A DNA stretch of 64,000 bases from Cyprinodon diabolis (Eukaryota > Chordata > Actinopteri > Cyprinodontiformes > Cyprinodontidae). The DNA lies in NCBI GenBank assembly GCA_030533445.1, contig CM060076.1, forward strand, positions 29,052,103 to 29,116,102. The letters are read 5' to 3'. Shown in pieces: positions 35,913 through 48,318 of the stretch. The notes beneath the pieces are model-generated. The model did not search any database and was not told where the DNA came from. It saw only the letters and a list, made by a program, of their open reading frames with translations. Position 1 is the first letter of the stretch; every line of letters starts with the position of its first letter. A program made the position numbers and the translations under genes.

Positions 35913-38900
35913 CACAGTGGGGTTTTGTTTGGAGCAGCCCTGCAGGGCATCCCCTTTTAAGCAGGTCTTTCCATCAGTGTGTTCTATTGGCTCACCTGAA
36001 TATAGATATTCAGATAAGTCCATTGAAAAGGAATCATGTTGTTCAAATTTGAAACTGTTTATCGTTTTTTTTTCCTTCGGTGGATAAAGCTGGCACTGAA
36101 TCTAGAAATTGTTTTAGATGAGCCCTGTGAGCTGCTTTGCTCTCCTTCCCTCTCTTCATTGCTAAATATAATCCAAGCATGGTGGATATTTTTGCATTCA
36201 AACTGGCTATTATACATATCACTTCTTCCCTTGGTCTCCCAGGTCTCCTGACACACATGCAGTTTGGAGGCATGAACGCCTCTCTGTATCAGGGAGCCCT
36301 TTTCCAATGAGCTTTTTTTTGCAGTTTTTTTATTACTCCACAGCACAGAGGCCAATTCTCTTGGAGATCCAACCGCTGCAACAACCGGGTTCATCCATGC
36401 TGCACTCAGGACCCAGATATACTGTCACTGCATCGATAAACCTTTTATAATCTCATTACTGAAGTACTGAGCATGATCAAAACTTTTAAGGACTCACAAT
36501 AAACTAAAACACAGTGGAAATCATCCTGACCTTGACTGCACTGGATAAATGTATCACAGATGTTGAAAAAACCCTCCATATTTAGCCATCTTTAATGTTA
36601 TAATGATCTCATAGTCCTGTTTTAAGAGGTTCCAGTTCTTATTGGTATTTTCTGACTTGGAAGTTTATATGTTTAGGGATGACATTTTATTCTCCACACA
36701 GCAGGTGAACATTATGGGAAACAGCTTACGAGTCACTCTTCTTTAAATTTTTCTCAAATCAGCAGTCAAGTGTGTGCTTATGCTACTCATCAGTCGCCAC
36801 AGACCACCATTAATTATAAAGTTTTAAACCCCTTGAGGAAAATGCCTGCCTGTTTGTTTTGAGCAATTCATCTTTTGGTGGCATTAGCTACTAGAGGGGC
36901 TGTTCAAAGTCACCAATCCATGATTTTCTTCTCCTATGAATTTGGACATTCTTGACATCTTGACAAGCCACAGAAAGCTGCAGGAACTACATTAGTTTAT
37001 GATCTTTGCCACCTTTTATTATTGTGTGTTTCAAAAGTACGAATGTAAGCTGTGCTGCATCTAAGTGTGAAAATGTTAAAAATTAACAGTGTGTAACTGG
37101 GAGAAAGAAGCTGTCAAATCTGCAATTGTTAATGATTTAAGAGGTTAAAAAGAGAATGATGCGTTTCAAATCCAAGTTCTTCTTTATTATTAAATAACAT
37201 GTTTCCTTATGTTATAAGTTTAATGTATTTAATTACACCTGGGGGGGTCGGCATTCAGCGTGTGTGAGCTGTGATTGACACTCCATCTGACGCTCCTCTG
37301 GCTGTGATTGGTTGTTTTGTCTCGTCCCGAAATATTCTTTCCAGATTGCAATACAGGCAGTATGCGGGACCAATTGCAGCAGTTTTTTTCACAGGTTACA
37401 TATCACATGTACTGCTGTCTGGGCATAGGGACAGTTTTAGCCAATATGACAAAAAAGTGATTTTTAAAAACTTACAGACTTCAGCTTTAATGAAAATAAT
37501 TTGGCAACATGCAGCTATTGCTTTGCAAAAGCTGGCTGAGTGAATGAGTGTGAGCTCAAGCTCAGTCATAGAGAGCAGATTCCAATGGGACCCGTGGCCC
37601 TATGATGATTTATTACCGCTTTTCTTTTATGCCAGTTTTTTTCTTTTTAGTAAAAATACTGAAATATGACCAGGTATATTTAAAGTATTTTTAAAAAGAG
37701 ATCAAGGACTAAGATCCATTTAAACTTTTGCATTACTAAAGTGTTCACTGATTGAATTTCTCTCTCTTTCCCCATTTATTTGTCTCAAAAATGTAAATTA
37801 AGTGATGATTATAATTAAAAGCATCAACACCTACAGGGAAAGCTCAATCGTGAACTAAAACTTTGTGCTTTCTTGAGGCCAAAAAAAGTTATTTTAACCT
37901 GAACAGATGGCGATAAATTAAATAGGATGAAATCAATGTAAAAAGAAATGTGTGTGTGTGTGTTTGTATGCACAAACTGAAAATAATTTTACCAGCTCAC
38001 TCCCTCATTCCAGCCCTGAATATTGGTGAAGCTCATCACTTAATAGCGTTCCTCCTCCTCCATCTTCTCCTCGAGTTGGACTGGTAATTATGTAAAGTGT
38101 GGGGTTTATTGAAAAGCACACACTCACAGCACACACACACAAACACACGCTGAATGACAAGCAGCGGCTTAATTAGCATCTGAAACGACATCCTCAGTCC
38201 TGCTGATAAGTCTCTTAAGAAATGCCAAATTATGGAGGAGCAAATACGGAGGCTGCTGTGTTTTGTGTGGGGTGTGTTAATACAGCTTTAAACACAACCA
38301 GTCTGCCTTCCTACCAAGTTCTGTCACCTGCTTTGTCACCAGATGTGTGTTATTAGCTCAGCACTATGTATGAATGATGGTTATCTCAGCAGCAGCTCTC
38401 CCTTTTCATGGAGCTCCATGTTCTCTTTACCACTGAAACACCATGATTAGTTCATAGATTTGGCTGCTTCTGCTTTTTTTTTTTCAACCTCCAGCTCTGC
38501 TGTTAAATCGTTATTAATCTTTGCACAGAGTCACAGCTATCTCTGATTTACCCTTATTTCTCAGACAATAAACAGCAGAGGAAATGTAGTTCATATATAT
38601 GAATGTGTGGTTTTAATTGTTGTTAGGCTTGTGGTGTAGGATACTTATACTAATTCAGGACTGAACAAGACAGAAAAAATCACTGAAAAACGCATTAATC
38701 AAACCACTACTATACACAGAGTACCAGGTGCAAATGAGCAAAGACTATGAAGATTCTGGTTGCAAACTCAGTTGACTGCAAGTTTATTAGGCCAAGATTT
38801 ACAGTATGTGCCAATTTATATAGAGTTAATGAGGCAGTCCAGAGAAATATGAGACAAAGATGTTTGGAAACATAAACTTGCAGCTTGTAGGATCTGTAAA

Positions 38901-41280
38901 TCCCTGCAGCAATGAATGGCTGATGGTTACAACAAAAGATGTAAGAAAAGAAAAAAGCTGTGGAAACTTTTACATACAAAATTTATTATTTCTGATGCAT
39001 TTTTGACCAACATTGTTACTCTGATGCAGACATCATCTATGCTGTTCTTGTGAACAATCATAGTAATGCTACTGTTTTGTAGCACAGCAACATTAAAAGA
39101 ATCTGAAGGTGTTTTGTTTTTGTTTTTTTCTACACATAATAAATGTGTGGTTTGCTTATGGAATTAACTGTGCAACAGTGATTTAGAGTTCCAGTCATTG
39201 TTCTGAGAACGCTCTCTGTCCTGCAACTATGTTAATTAGTCGGACTATAGTAATCATTTTAAACCTTGATTATTTGGGGATTTAAAATGGTTGGGAAAAA
39301 ATAGAAAAGCTCCTTCAATGACTTAGACACTGAGAAAAAGGTCACAGTTGCAGCTTATTATGGAGCGTACACATAGAGGAGGACCGTTTGGAGAAAATAG
39401 TTATTGATCTTTTTCAAAACGGCAGATATCTTGCATAGACAAGGGACATACAATGTCTTTGTGTCACCATTGCAAGCAGGGATTCTATAAACAAAATAAC
39501 AAACAATGGTGGTTTATCTTTTTTATAACGCATAGAACTCTATTCAACTTCCAATATCAGTTTGGTATATTTCTCAGATATATATATGATGAAATAATTT
39601 TTTTTTTAATATACCTAATTCTTTTGCATAACGTGGCATCTGTTTCCTCTCTTTACAGCTAAACAAGAAACAGACTAAACATACTGAGATAATCTGTAAT
39701 AAAAAGTTTTGCTTTAAGTTAGCATTAAAAAAGATACAAAATCAACAAAAAAAGTTAGTCATTTACAAAATAGTCAAAAATTTTATACTAAAGTAAAAAG
39801 AACTTTAGGCATGAAAACAATTTTACAATATTTTTATTTTACCATGCATTTAAGAATAATGAGAATTCTCTCATTTAAAATGGAGATGTTTAAATGTTTG
39901 AGATCCAGATTTGTTTACATTTCTATACCAAGTCTCGATTAAAACGATGTATAGAATAGGGTTGGGTAAAACAAAAGTGCAGCTGAAATGTTTTCTTTAT
40001 CTCAAAGCATGCTCAGGAAGTTTTCCTGACATCTCTAGTCTAAGGATGGTGTTCACACTCTTCATGACTGTTACACCTCTAACTTACAATGTTGGGCCTG
40101 ATCTGGTCTTTCAGATCATTCACTACCTCTGTCAGTCAGAAGAGATGTCTGTGAACAGGCTGCTCTACATGCATATGTGGATGTTTGTCTTTTTTTTTTT
40201 TTATTTCATCTGTGCGTGCCTTAGAGGAGACAAGATAAATCTGTGCAATCTAAAAGTGAGTAAAACAATGGTGAGCCAAGCTTTCATTGTCCTCTAGGCA
40301 ACTGTACTCAAACAGCAGACGGCTTGTTTGCAGAATGCATCAAGCAACAACCCCAAAACTTGCAGAGAAATGTATGCAGGGCCCTCATAGTCGTACACTA
40401 TTCATTGCGCTGAGTGTTAGACTTATTTCATGCTTGCATAATGAAAATTCCAACATCATATAGGTTTCAGTATCCCTGTCTTGAAATCCAACAGGCAATT
40501 GGACCTACCCCCCTTTACCATGTATATCTATCTTCTTTGAATTCTCCACAGCCCCTCATCTTCATCTGTAGCATTTCTCCACTCCAATAGTGAAGCATTA
40601 CTTAGGTCCATACAGGCTCTATTTTCTTTTAAAAACCACAATGTCAAACCACATATTTCATGGTTGGATACCTTTTTTAATCTGTTTCTCTCTCTCCCTG
40701 GGAGTCTTCCCATGCACTCCAAGCGTTCCTCCTCCTCACTCGGTTCTCGGTTTCTATTTAAGCTCTAAAGGAAGAGAACAAATTAGTCTGGCTCAGCAGT
40801 TCATGATTTCTCATTGTGCATTGTTTGATTATAGTGTGTGAATTTTTGATGGTGTTTCAGTATGTTTGCGTATGCCTCTTGGATTGTAAACTGTACACTA
40901 AGACATCTTACTAAAAGAGGAGCATAGGCACCAGCTGGTGTGCTTAAAAAAGACATTAGGCAGGGAAAAAGGAGAGTACAGTGTTTTTCAACCTTGCTGG
41001 CAGATTCATCATCCAACAATGCAGCTGAATATTGGCATGCCAGGCATGTACACGTGTGTGTTTCCTATTAATAATATATGAGAGACATGGATTCATTCAT
41101 GTCCCAGTGTTCAAGCCTTTTTCTGCTTTCCTCAATTATCACTTCTTTACAGAGGTTTAAGTGGAAAAACTATGAGAAAACTTGATTTTCTGTCAAAGTG
41201 GCATCTATTTCCTGTTCAGATCTATATGGACAAATTACATACTGGTGTTTAACTTTGTTGGGTCTGAAAAACCTGAGCTG
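35913..41280 (+). other. neurexin intron sequence, 5.4 kb; nothing recognised
   Basis: AT-rich, with small CA/TG runs (about 37953-37963, 38131-38145) and no repeat that could be named. Confidence 0.5.
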
Positions 41281-41465
41281 TTGTGGTGGGCTAGTGGTTA
41301 GACCATTGCGCCTGCCACAGCCTGCCAATGTGGGTCCCTGAGCAAGATTCTTAACACCAGACTGCTCCCCAGGCACAGAATAGTGGCCCCCCCAAGGGAA
41401 TGGGTCAAATGTAGAGAGTGAATTTCCCCATTGTGGGACGATAAAGGGATTACATTTGGATTTAC
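41281..41465 (+). repeat. tRNA-derived SINE, third copy
   Basis: A-box-like GGGCTAGTGGTTAGACC, then the body GGGTCCCTGAGCAAGATTCT, ACTGCTCCCCAGGCAC and GAATGGGTCAAATGTAGAG, related to the copies at 9591-9990. It ends in AT-rich sequence. Confidence 0.7.
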
Positions 41466-41550
41466 ATTTTGTTTTAGAATGAATAAGCCCTGGACAAATA
41501 GGGCCCCCCTTTCAGTTAAACCAATGACCCACCTGTTGTTATAGTACCTC

Positions 41551-42490
41551 TGCTAAGGAGGTTATGTTTTCGGTTGGCTCTCTTGGTTGGTTTGTTAGGA
41601 TTATTTGGGAAAATTCTGAATTTTGGAATTCATTTATTTTGTTTTCATTATTTTTATGACATTTTTACCCGAGGCACGCCTCATGTCAAGGAAGAATCAG
41701 CTACATTTTGCTGATGATCCTGACCATTATCCGGATACAGGAAGATTTTTAAAGGATTCTTCAACAATGTCAAAAAGGAATATATGCCAGAAAAACTAGT
41801 CCCGCCCTAAACCAGAAGGTAGCAGCAGTGACATTGGACTTAAAAGTGTGAAATAAGAAAACGACTCGAAAAGCACTCAGAGAGCGTAGATCTCTAACAA
41901 GCAGCACATTTTGCACCTTATTTTGACTCATACATACAATTAAGTAACACAAGATCTGGATCATTACCAAATTCTTAATAAAGGATTCTTTGCATGAAGC
42001 ACACCTCTGGTAAGAATTTCCCGAAAATCCGTTGACAGCTTTTCAATAAATCCTGCTTAAGAACCAGCAAACCACCCAACCAGCCTCTTCCTGATTAGCA
42101 GACTGAAACTTTGAGTGAGGCATGGCTCCCTTCTTTTGGGCTTTTGCTGCTGCCACCTTCTGGTTTAAATTGGAACTGCTTGATTCTGCCAAATATCTTT
42201 ATCTTTTTCAAAATTAATGTATCCGGATTATAATCTGGATCATCACCAAAATTTTATGGATTGTTTTTTTTTGGCATCATGCGCACCTCTGGTAAAAATT
42301 TAATTATTTTGTTACCAAACCAACAGACACCACTGAAAACATAAAAAACCATGGCAGGAAAACCACTTTATTACTTTATTACTAGGATTACTTCAAAAGT
42401 TATGGACTGATTTTAAAGACATTTCTACCTGAGGTCTGCCTCATGCCAGGGAACAATCCAATAAGTTTTGCTATTGATCCAGATCATGTG
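41551..42490. repeat. mosaic of diverged repeat blocks
   Basis: Block a (41657-41728) recurs at 42417-42488 (ACATTTxTACCxGAGGxxxG), and block b (about 41948-42010, CTGGATCATTACCAAATT, CACACCTCTGGTAAGAATTT) recurs at 42236-42300. In addition AACCAGAAGGTAGCAGCAG (41812) is complementary to CTGCTGCCACCTTCTGG (42147-42163). The pieces may be two insertions of one old interspersed repeat, one partly rearranged. Confidence 0.55.
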
Positions 42491-43559
42491 TGAGTTTTAA
42501 CTATCATTCTAATTTGGCTATAATTTGCTGCTTGGTCTGCACTCTCAGGTCCTTTTTGGTTTGGTAGTTGTTGTTTTATTTTATTTTTGGGAGGGAGCAT
42601 TTAACGCCTGAAGTGTTTACTGATAAACCAAAATGTACACTGATCAAAGCTTAGTATAGCTGTACACTAAGTATGGCGTCAGAAAAACAGGTAGAAAGTT
42701 TCATTAGCTGACCACAGAATCAGTTCAGTTACTGAGGTTTTTTATTTAACAATTACAATGTGGGTAAATAGACTCAGGAAGACAGAAGCAGAGCAAATTG
42801 GTTAACCATTACATTAAACTAGGTTTTATTTTTTTTCCTTTGTGCTACATGTGGACATTCTTCATTTTTGGAAATCTACAGTTGGATGTAACTATCACTG
42901 CTAGATAAGGACAAAATGCTTTTAATTCTTCATCTTTATAGCATTTTCCATCAGTTCATTTTTATTTAATTCATGCAACATCTTGGCTTTATTAAGACCA
43001 GCATTGGTTTAATATGGATTTTTTCTTTTTTTAGAAGGTGTAAAGAAGATATATTATACATCACTGAATATTTTTTTATTCAGACCACTATTGTTGTTAT
43101 AAAATACTATAATAAAACATTTTATGTCCCTTATACCTTTTATATTTTAGTATTAGGATGGAACCTGCAATTTATCTTAACAAAGAAAATATTTACATCA
43201 GTTCAATTCTAAAAGGTATATTCAATGTCCTTTTACCATAGATAAAGTATTCATATAATATTTCCGTAGTCTGAATATAATGTGTTCATTATAGTTGTGA
43301 TTTTTTTTATGGACTTCAAATGATTGAACTCATTTTGCTGGAAGTAATTGTTTCTGCAGAGATAAAACATATCTTTTGAAAACCTCACATATAAAAGTAG
43401 GATCATGCTTGGAAGATACAAATTTGAAGTTTTTCAATTGATGTTAAGAAGTTTCATGTACCATAAACAGACACCTGTTGTAGTTTGTCTCTCTTCAAGT
43501 CAGCTCTGAATAAAAAGAAAATTGCTAAATGATATTTTTTATCCCTTTTTTCTTTACAG
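42491..43559 (+). other. neurexin intron, 3' end
   Basis: AT-rich, ending in the T-rich acceptor tract of the LNS4 exon. Confidence 0.55.
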
Positions 43560-43763
43560 AGGCTTCTATTTTATCATATGATGGCAGCATGTATATGAAG
43601 GTGGTGATCCCTAACATCATGCACACTGAGGCAGAGGATCTCTCCCTCCGTTTTATGTCTCAGCGGGCCTTCGGCCTGCTCATGGCCGCCACTTCTCGTG
43701 AGTCAGCAGACACTCTGCGGCTCGAGCTGGACAGCGGAAGGGTCAAACTGACGGTCAATCTAG
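43560..43763 (+). CDS. nrxn3: neurexin exon: first part of LNS4
   Basis: The acceptor is TCTTTACAG (43551-43559); the exon ends at G43763 before GTATCG. It encodes [38 protein letters not shown] and [19 protein letters not shown]. The EASILSYDG start is typical of neurexin 3, whereas neurexins 1 and 2 as recalled have EATVLSYDG. The exit phase is 1, so it can join either to the microexon 48969-48995 (giving NL-DC) or straight to 51954 (giving NL-GKGPE); both joins stay open, as expected for splice site 3. Two near-identical Tc1 transposons in opposite orientation lie on either side of this exon (34661-35912 and 45278-46529). Confidence 0.93.
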
Positions 43764-44898
43764 GTATCGTATGAGTCGTCACCACTTGCTCAAGGGGAGC
43801 CCTTACTCATTTTTCTATATACGTATATCATAAGTTTCTTTCTTTAAAAAAAAAAAAAAAAAAAAAACTAACACGTAATAAACTTTCTTTGTAGACCATT
43901 GTTGTAGTTGCATGTTAATGTTTCCGACTTGCCTGATCTGTAAATTCTTCTGCCTTGATGTCTTGACGTCTTTGTTTATTTTTTCCTTGTATTGATCTAA
44001 CACTTAACAATGTTAGCCATGTTCTGCTGCCTATCTTTTGAACATTTCATAGATCATTTACTTAAAGTAGACATGCATCTTTATTATTTTTTTAATACAT
44101 TTCATCATTGACAGTAATTCAAGTAGAAGCATGGAGATAGTTGTCTGTTATTTTTACAGAATTAGTTCAGGTAGCATTGTTATCTTGGTGCCTCATTCCT
44201 TTTTTTTTATCATTTATTTATTTTCTTTTCCCTCATGGTAGAAGGTTCACCTTTGGTCTAGCTGGAATCTCCCCGGCCTTGTTCAAAGATGGCACTCATC
44301 CCTTCAAAGGCCCAGAGCCTGTGGCCCGTCTGGCAAGCAGCCCGAAGCCACAGCAGCCAGCTCGCCCGCAGATGGTGGCATGAGTGGCCGCACTAAAATC
44401 AGTAGAAAGAAACAGCATCTAGCCTAAAACGATTACCATCCAACATATCAAACAGGTCTGATTCATCCTAGAAGCTACAGCTTTGAAAAAAAATCTGAAT
44501 GAATTAGTCATCTCTTTCACAAATCTGAACAAGGTTAGGCTATAGAAGCTAGTTTTAAGTAAGACCAGATGCCTTTGATGGCTGTCTAGGCTTCAGAGCG
44601 GTGTTGGTGCTGTGTGGCGCGAGGCTGTTTGCTCCCACTTTTCTGTTGCGGTTGACGGCACATGAGTTACACGGTCCCATTGATTTCTACCCACATCAGG
44701 ATAAATGCAGCTTACTGATCTAATTATAAGTCACAGCTTTTATAAAGCAGCTCATAGGTCTTAAAGTGAAACTGAGTGCAAGTCAAACTTTTTGGGCTCT
44801 AGAATTAAGTTTTAAAATATGAGTAGAAAAACTAAATTTTAAAAATAGCAATTAGCCATTTAATAGTACAGTAGTGGTTCAGCAACATAGGACAGAGA
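43764..44898 (+). other. neurexin intron; a GC-richer patch at 44240-44395
   Basis: Contains an A run (43844-43866). The patch after TTTTCCCTCATGGTAG (44237) is GC-richer than its surroundings and looks exon-like, but in the phase left by the preceding exon it meets a stop at once. No function is assigned. Confidence 0.5.
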
Positions 44899-45277
44899 CG
44901 GAGCCGGCCCTACGTAGAAGCAAGCTAAGCTGCTTAGAGTTAGGTCAGGAGTCCAATAGGGAGCCCCTCAGATCCATTGGCTTCTAAATAAAAACAATAT
45001 AAGATTTATCTTAAATTTAATGCTTAATATAAAGTCAAGAAGTTTTTTAAACAATTAGAAAATATATTATCTTAGTAAAACTAAGATAATATTAAAAAAA
45101 TAAAAACAAGCTAGATTTTTATTTTAATTCAACATCATGTTTTAAAGAAGCAGCAATGCATTGACTGAAACATTATTAGAAAATATATAATAATTGAAAA
45201 GATGTGTAACAAGGTCTTATGGCATTACGTCTTGCAATCTTAGAAGGCCTTCAATTTATCATCATGACACCCAAAAA

Positions 45278-46529
45278 TACACTATATTGCCAAAAGTATT
45301 TGCTCACCCATCCAAATTATTGGAATCAGGTGTTCCAATCACTTCCATGGCCACAGGTGTATAAATTCAAGCACCTAGGCATGCAGACTGTTTTTACAAA
45401 CATTTGTGAAAGAATGGGTCGCTCTCAGGAGCTCAGTGAATTCCAGCGTGGAACTGTGATAGGATGCCACCTGTGCAACAAATCCAGTCGTGAAATTTCC
45501 TCGCTCCTAAATATTCCACAGTCAACTGTCAGCTGTATTATAAGAAAATGGAAGTGTTTGGGAACGACAGCAACTCAGCCACGAAGTGGTAGGCCACGTA
45601 AACTGACGGAGCGGGGTCAGCGGATGCTGAAGCGCATAGTGCGAAGAGGTCGCCAACTTTCTGCAGAGTCAATCACTACAGACCTCCAAACTTCATGTGG
45701 CCTTCAGATTAGCTCAAGAACAGTGCGCAGAGAGCTTCATGGAATGGGTTTCCATGGTCGAGCAGCTGCATCCAAGCCATACATAACCAAGTGCAATGCA
45801 AAGCGTCGGATGCGGTGGTGTAAAGCACGCCGCCACTGGACTCTAGAGCAGTGGAGACGCGTTCTCTGGAGTGACGAATCGCGCTTCTCCATCTGGCAAT
45901 CTGATGGACGGGTCTGGGTTTGGCGGTTGCCAGGAGAACGGTACTTGTCTGACTGCATTGTGCCAAGTGTAAAGTTTGGTGGAGGGGGGATTATGGTGTG
46001 GGGTTGTTTTTCAGGAGCTGGGCTTGGCCCCTTAGTTCCAGTGAAAGGAACTCTGAATGCTTCAGCATACCAAGACATTTTGGACAATTCCATGCTCCCA
46101 ACTTTGTGGGAACAGTTTGGAGCTGGCCCCTTCCTCTTCCAACATGACTGTGCACCAGTGCACAAAGCAAGGTCCATAAAGACATGGATGACAGAGTCTG
46201 GTGTGGATGAACTTGACTGGCCTGCACAGAGTCCTGACCTCAACCCGATAGAACACCTTTGGGATGAATTAGAGCGGAGACTGAGAGCCAGGCCTTCTCG
46301 TCCAACATCAGTGTGCGACCTCACAAATGCGCTTCTGGAAGAATGGTCAAAAATTCCCATAAACACACTCCTAAACCTTGTGGACAGCCTTCCCAGAAGA
46401 GTTGAAGCTGTTCTAGCTGCAAAGGGTGGACCGACGTCATATTGAACCCTATGGATTAGGAACGGGATGTCACTTAAGCTCATATGTGAGTCAAGGCAGG
46501 TGAGCAAATACTTTTGGCAATATAGTGTA
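45278..46529 (+). mobile_element. Tc1-type transposon, copy B, 1.25 kb with TA duplications
   Basis: Same structure and length as 34661-35912, in the opposite orientation: TA (45278-45279 and 46528-46529), inverted ends CACTATATTGCCAAAAGTAT, one transposase gene on the plus strand. It lies in the intron after the LNS4 exon 43560-43763, copy A in the intron before it. Confidence 0.95.
45414..46445 (+). CDS. Tc1-family transposase (DD34E), copy B, intact
   Basis: 343 residues from ATG at 45414; the frame is open back to 45219 but the start [10 protein letters not shown] is the family one. It is identical to copy A except residue 15 (Val here, Leu in copy A; GTG against TTG). Catalytic residues Asp154, Asp245 and Glu280 are present, as are both helix-turn-helix regions and the SGRPRK linker. 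The identity of the two copies, with full reading frames, indicates recent transposition from the same source, or a transposed duplicate. It is sense to neurexin, so part of the nascent neurexin transcript contains this coding sequence. Confidence 0.95.
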   Translation: MGRSQELSEFQRGTVIGCHLCNKSSREISSLLNIPQSTVSCIIRKWKCLGTTATQPRSGRPRKLTERGQRMLKRIVRRGRQLSAESITTDLQTSCGLQISSRTVRRELHGMGFHGRAAASKPYITKCNAKRRMRWCKARRHWTLEQWRRVLWSDESRFSIWQSDGRVWVWRLPGERYLSDCIVPSVKFGGGGIMVWGCFSGAGLGPLVPVKGTLNASAYQDILDNSMLPTLWEQFGAGPFLFQHDCAPVHKARSIKTWMTESGVDELDWPAQSPDLNPIEHLWDELERRLRARPSRPTSVCDLTNALLEEWSKIPINTLLNLVDSLPRRVEAVLAAKGGPTSY

Positions 46530-47107
46530 GGTGTGAACACTTAAAACTGCACTTTCTATATCATGTTTTACTTTAAAGTAAGACAGGAAGTAGCTCTTTA
46601 ATTGTTCAATGATTCTATGATTTTATCTCCTAATAAACTCCACACTAAAGACTGACATAACTCTGTTACACATGCAAATTTTACATTTGGCAGCAATTTT
46701 CGGACACTTGTATGGGAAAAAAGTGTGAAAAGTGATGGACTGCAGCTGCGCACCTCTCGGTGGAAATTCAGTATTCAATAGTCAGTCATGACACTGATAT
46801 GGAAGCACTCAGATATCAATATTTCTTTTTGACTAATTGAGATGCATGTGTGGAAAACTAAAACCAAAGCTTTATCAAAAGTTTGTAACATGAGAGTTCC
46901 CTTCTAAGACAGCCATAAAACCAAAATAGGCCAACTGAAATATGCTAACCTTATTCCTAGTTCTTTATAGCAGTTTTTCTGTTTCAGTTTACTCTATCTA
47001 TGAAAGCATTAAAATTCGAAACTTAGTTTTTCCATAGTTATTTTATAAATTTCATCTTTACCTTTTTGACCTAAATTTATATATTTTTCTCAGCTGCTGA
47101 ATATGTA
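46530..47107 (+). other. intron sequence between two transposons
   Basis: AT-rich; nothing recognised. Confidence 0.5.
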
Positions 47108-48318
47108 TTGCGCACTAGGGGTGTAAATAATAATCGTTTTGTATCGATGCATCGATCCAAAAGCCGACGATCCGATGCATCGACACGTCCGCAAGATAAT
47201 CGATTCATGTTTTTTTTTTTCTCCGGTCTATTTTTATCCATTTGCTCCTGGGCGTAATTCTCCTCCCGTGTTGCGGTGCCGCTAAACCTATTTTGCCCTC
47301 CTACTGCGCTTCCTGGTTATACTCTTACAGCAGTGTGTTGCAGTAAGCTTCAGACAGACATTTTTAAGTTATGCTCAGTATTGAAGTGCGGTCTGTGCTA
47401 CACGCTGTGGGTCTAGATACGGCTGAGGCAGAGAGGAAGTGGGGGCGAGTTTAGTCCGTCGACAGAGGGACATGAGGGCCAAAAAGAGCGGAGATCCAGC
47501 TGGAAAAAGGGTCCCAGCGGTCTCACGCACCTCGCTCTTCTAGCGGGTCAAACTTCACGAGTTGTTTTCCGCAATTTCGGTCATAAAAACAAAACACGCC
47601 GGCCTCCTGTCTGTTGCACTGTTTGCGGTCAGCTACAATCTGGGAGAGGTGCAGCGGAGCGTCTCTCAAGGGGGCGGTGACGTCGACACTCTGGAGCCTT
47701 CTTCTTCTTCTTTTTTTTAATGGCGGTTGGCAAACAACTTATAGGTGCATTACCGCCACCTTCCAGAATGGAGTATGGACCAGACAAACTTATTATATTC
47801 TCCCTAAAATACCCGTTCTTCTTAGAAAATAAAAAATACTCCCAAAAACTACATCCCCAGATTACCTTTGAAACAATTCCCTTATATCTAGTTTATTTTT
47901 ATTCCTGTCTAACTCTCTACGGAACATCTCTCTTTCATGAGAATATTTATTACATTCTAAAAAAATATGTTGGACAGTTTCTCTGGAGCCGAGGTATTGC
48001 ATTGAACTCATTACACTGATACTGTGGAGTATTTTTGCAGTATTTTTTGATGCCACTTTTCTACTTCTGTTATTTGCTGTTGTTTCTAAAGAAAATGAAT
48101 AATGATATTACAGCTTTCATTGATTTATTTCAAACTTGAAACTTTGTTTAGCCTGTAAGGTGTAAAAAAATAATAATAATAAAAAAATTTTTTAATCGAT
48201 TAATCGAATCGAATCATGGTGTATTCTTGAGTATCGAAAATAATCGAATCGTTGGGTCAGGAAATCGATACTGAATCGAATCGCCATGATGGATGTGATT
48301 TACACCCCTATTCCGCAC
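47108..48318. mobile_element. hAT-type element, 1195 bp, 13-bp inverted repeats, 8-bp target duplication
   Basis: Element 47116-48310 with perfect 13-bp ends TAGGGGTGTAAAT. Flanks TTGCGCAC (47108-47115) and TTCCGCAC (48311-48318) match at 7 of 8 bases, the duplication length of hAT. Near both ends there are CGAT-rich motifs (ATCGATGCATCGATCC; ATCGATTAATCGAATCG). The left interior (47210-47700) is GC- and CpG-rich, like the promoter side of an autonomous copy. No transposase remains, and a LINE fragment sits in the middle. Confidence 0.85.
47700..48056 (-). mobile_element. LINE 3' fragment nested in the hAT element
   Basis: On the minus strand the frame MASKNTAKILHSISVMSSMQ... leads into ETVQHIFLECNKYSHEREMF and LDIRELFQR, the C-terminal region after the reverse transcriptase in I-like LINEs. 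Downstream on that strand is GGTGGCGGTAATGCACC and a GAAGAAGAAG tail (complement of 47700-47712), a natural LINE 3' end. It is 5'-truncated, as LINE insertions usually are. Confidence 0.75.

Noticed and set aside
44237..44395. GC-richer patch after a pyrimidine tract and TAG, as an extra neurexin exon
   Set aside because: In the phase left by exon 43560-43763 it gives a stop after six codons; using a later AG gives a frame that also ends soon, with no similarity to neurexins.
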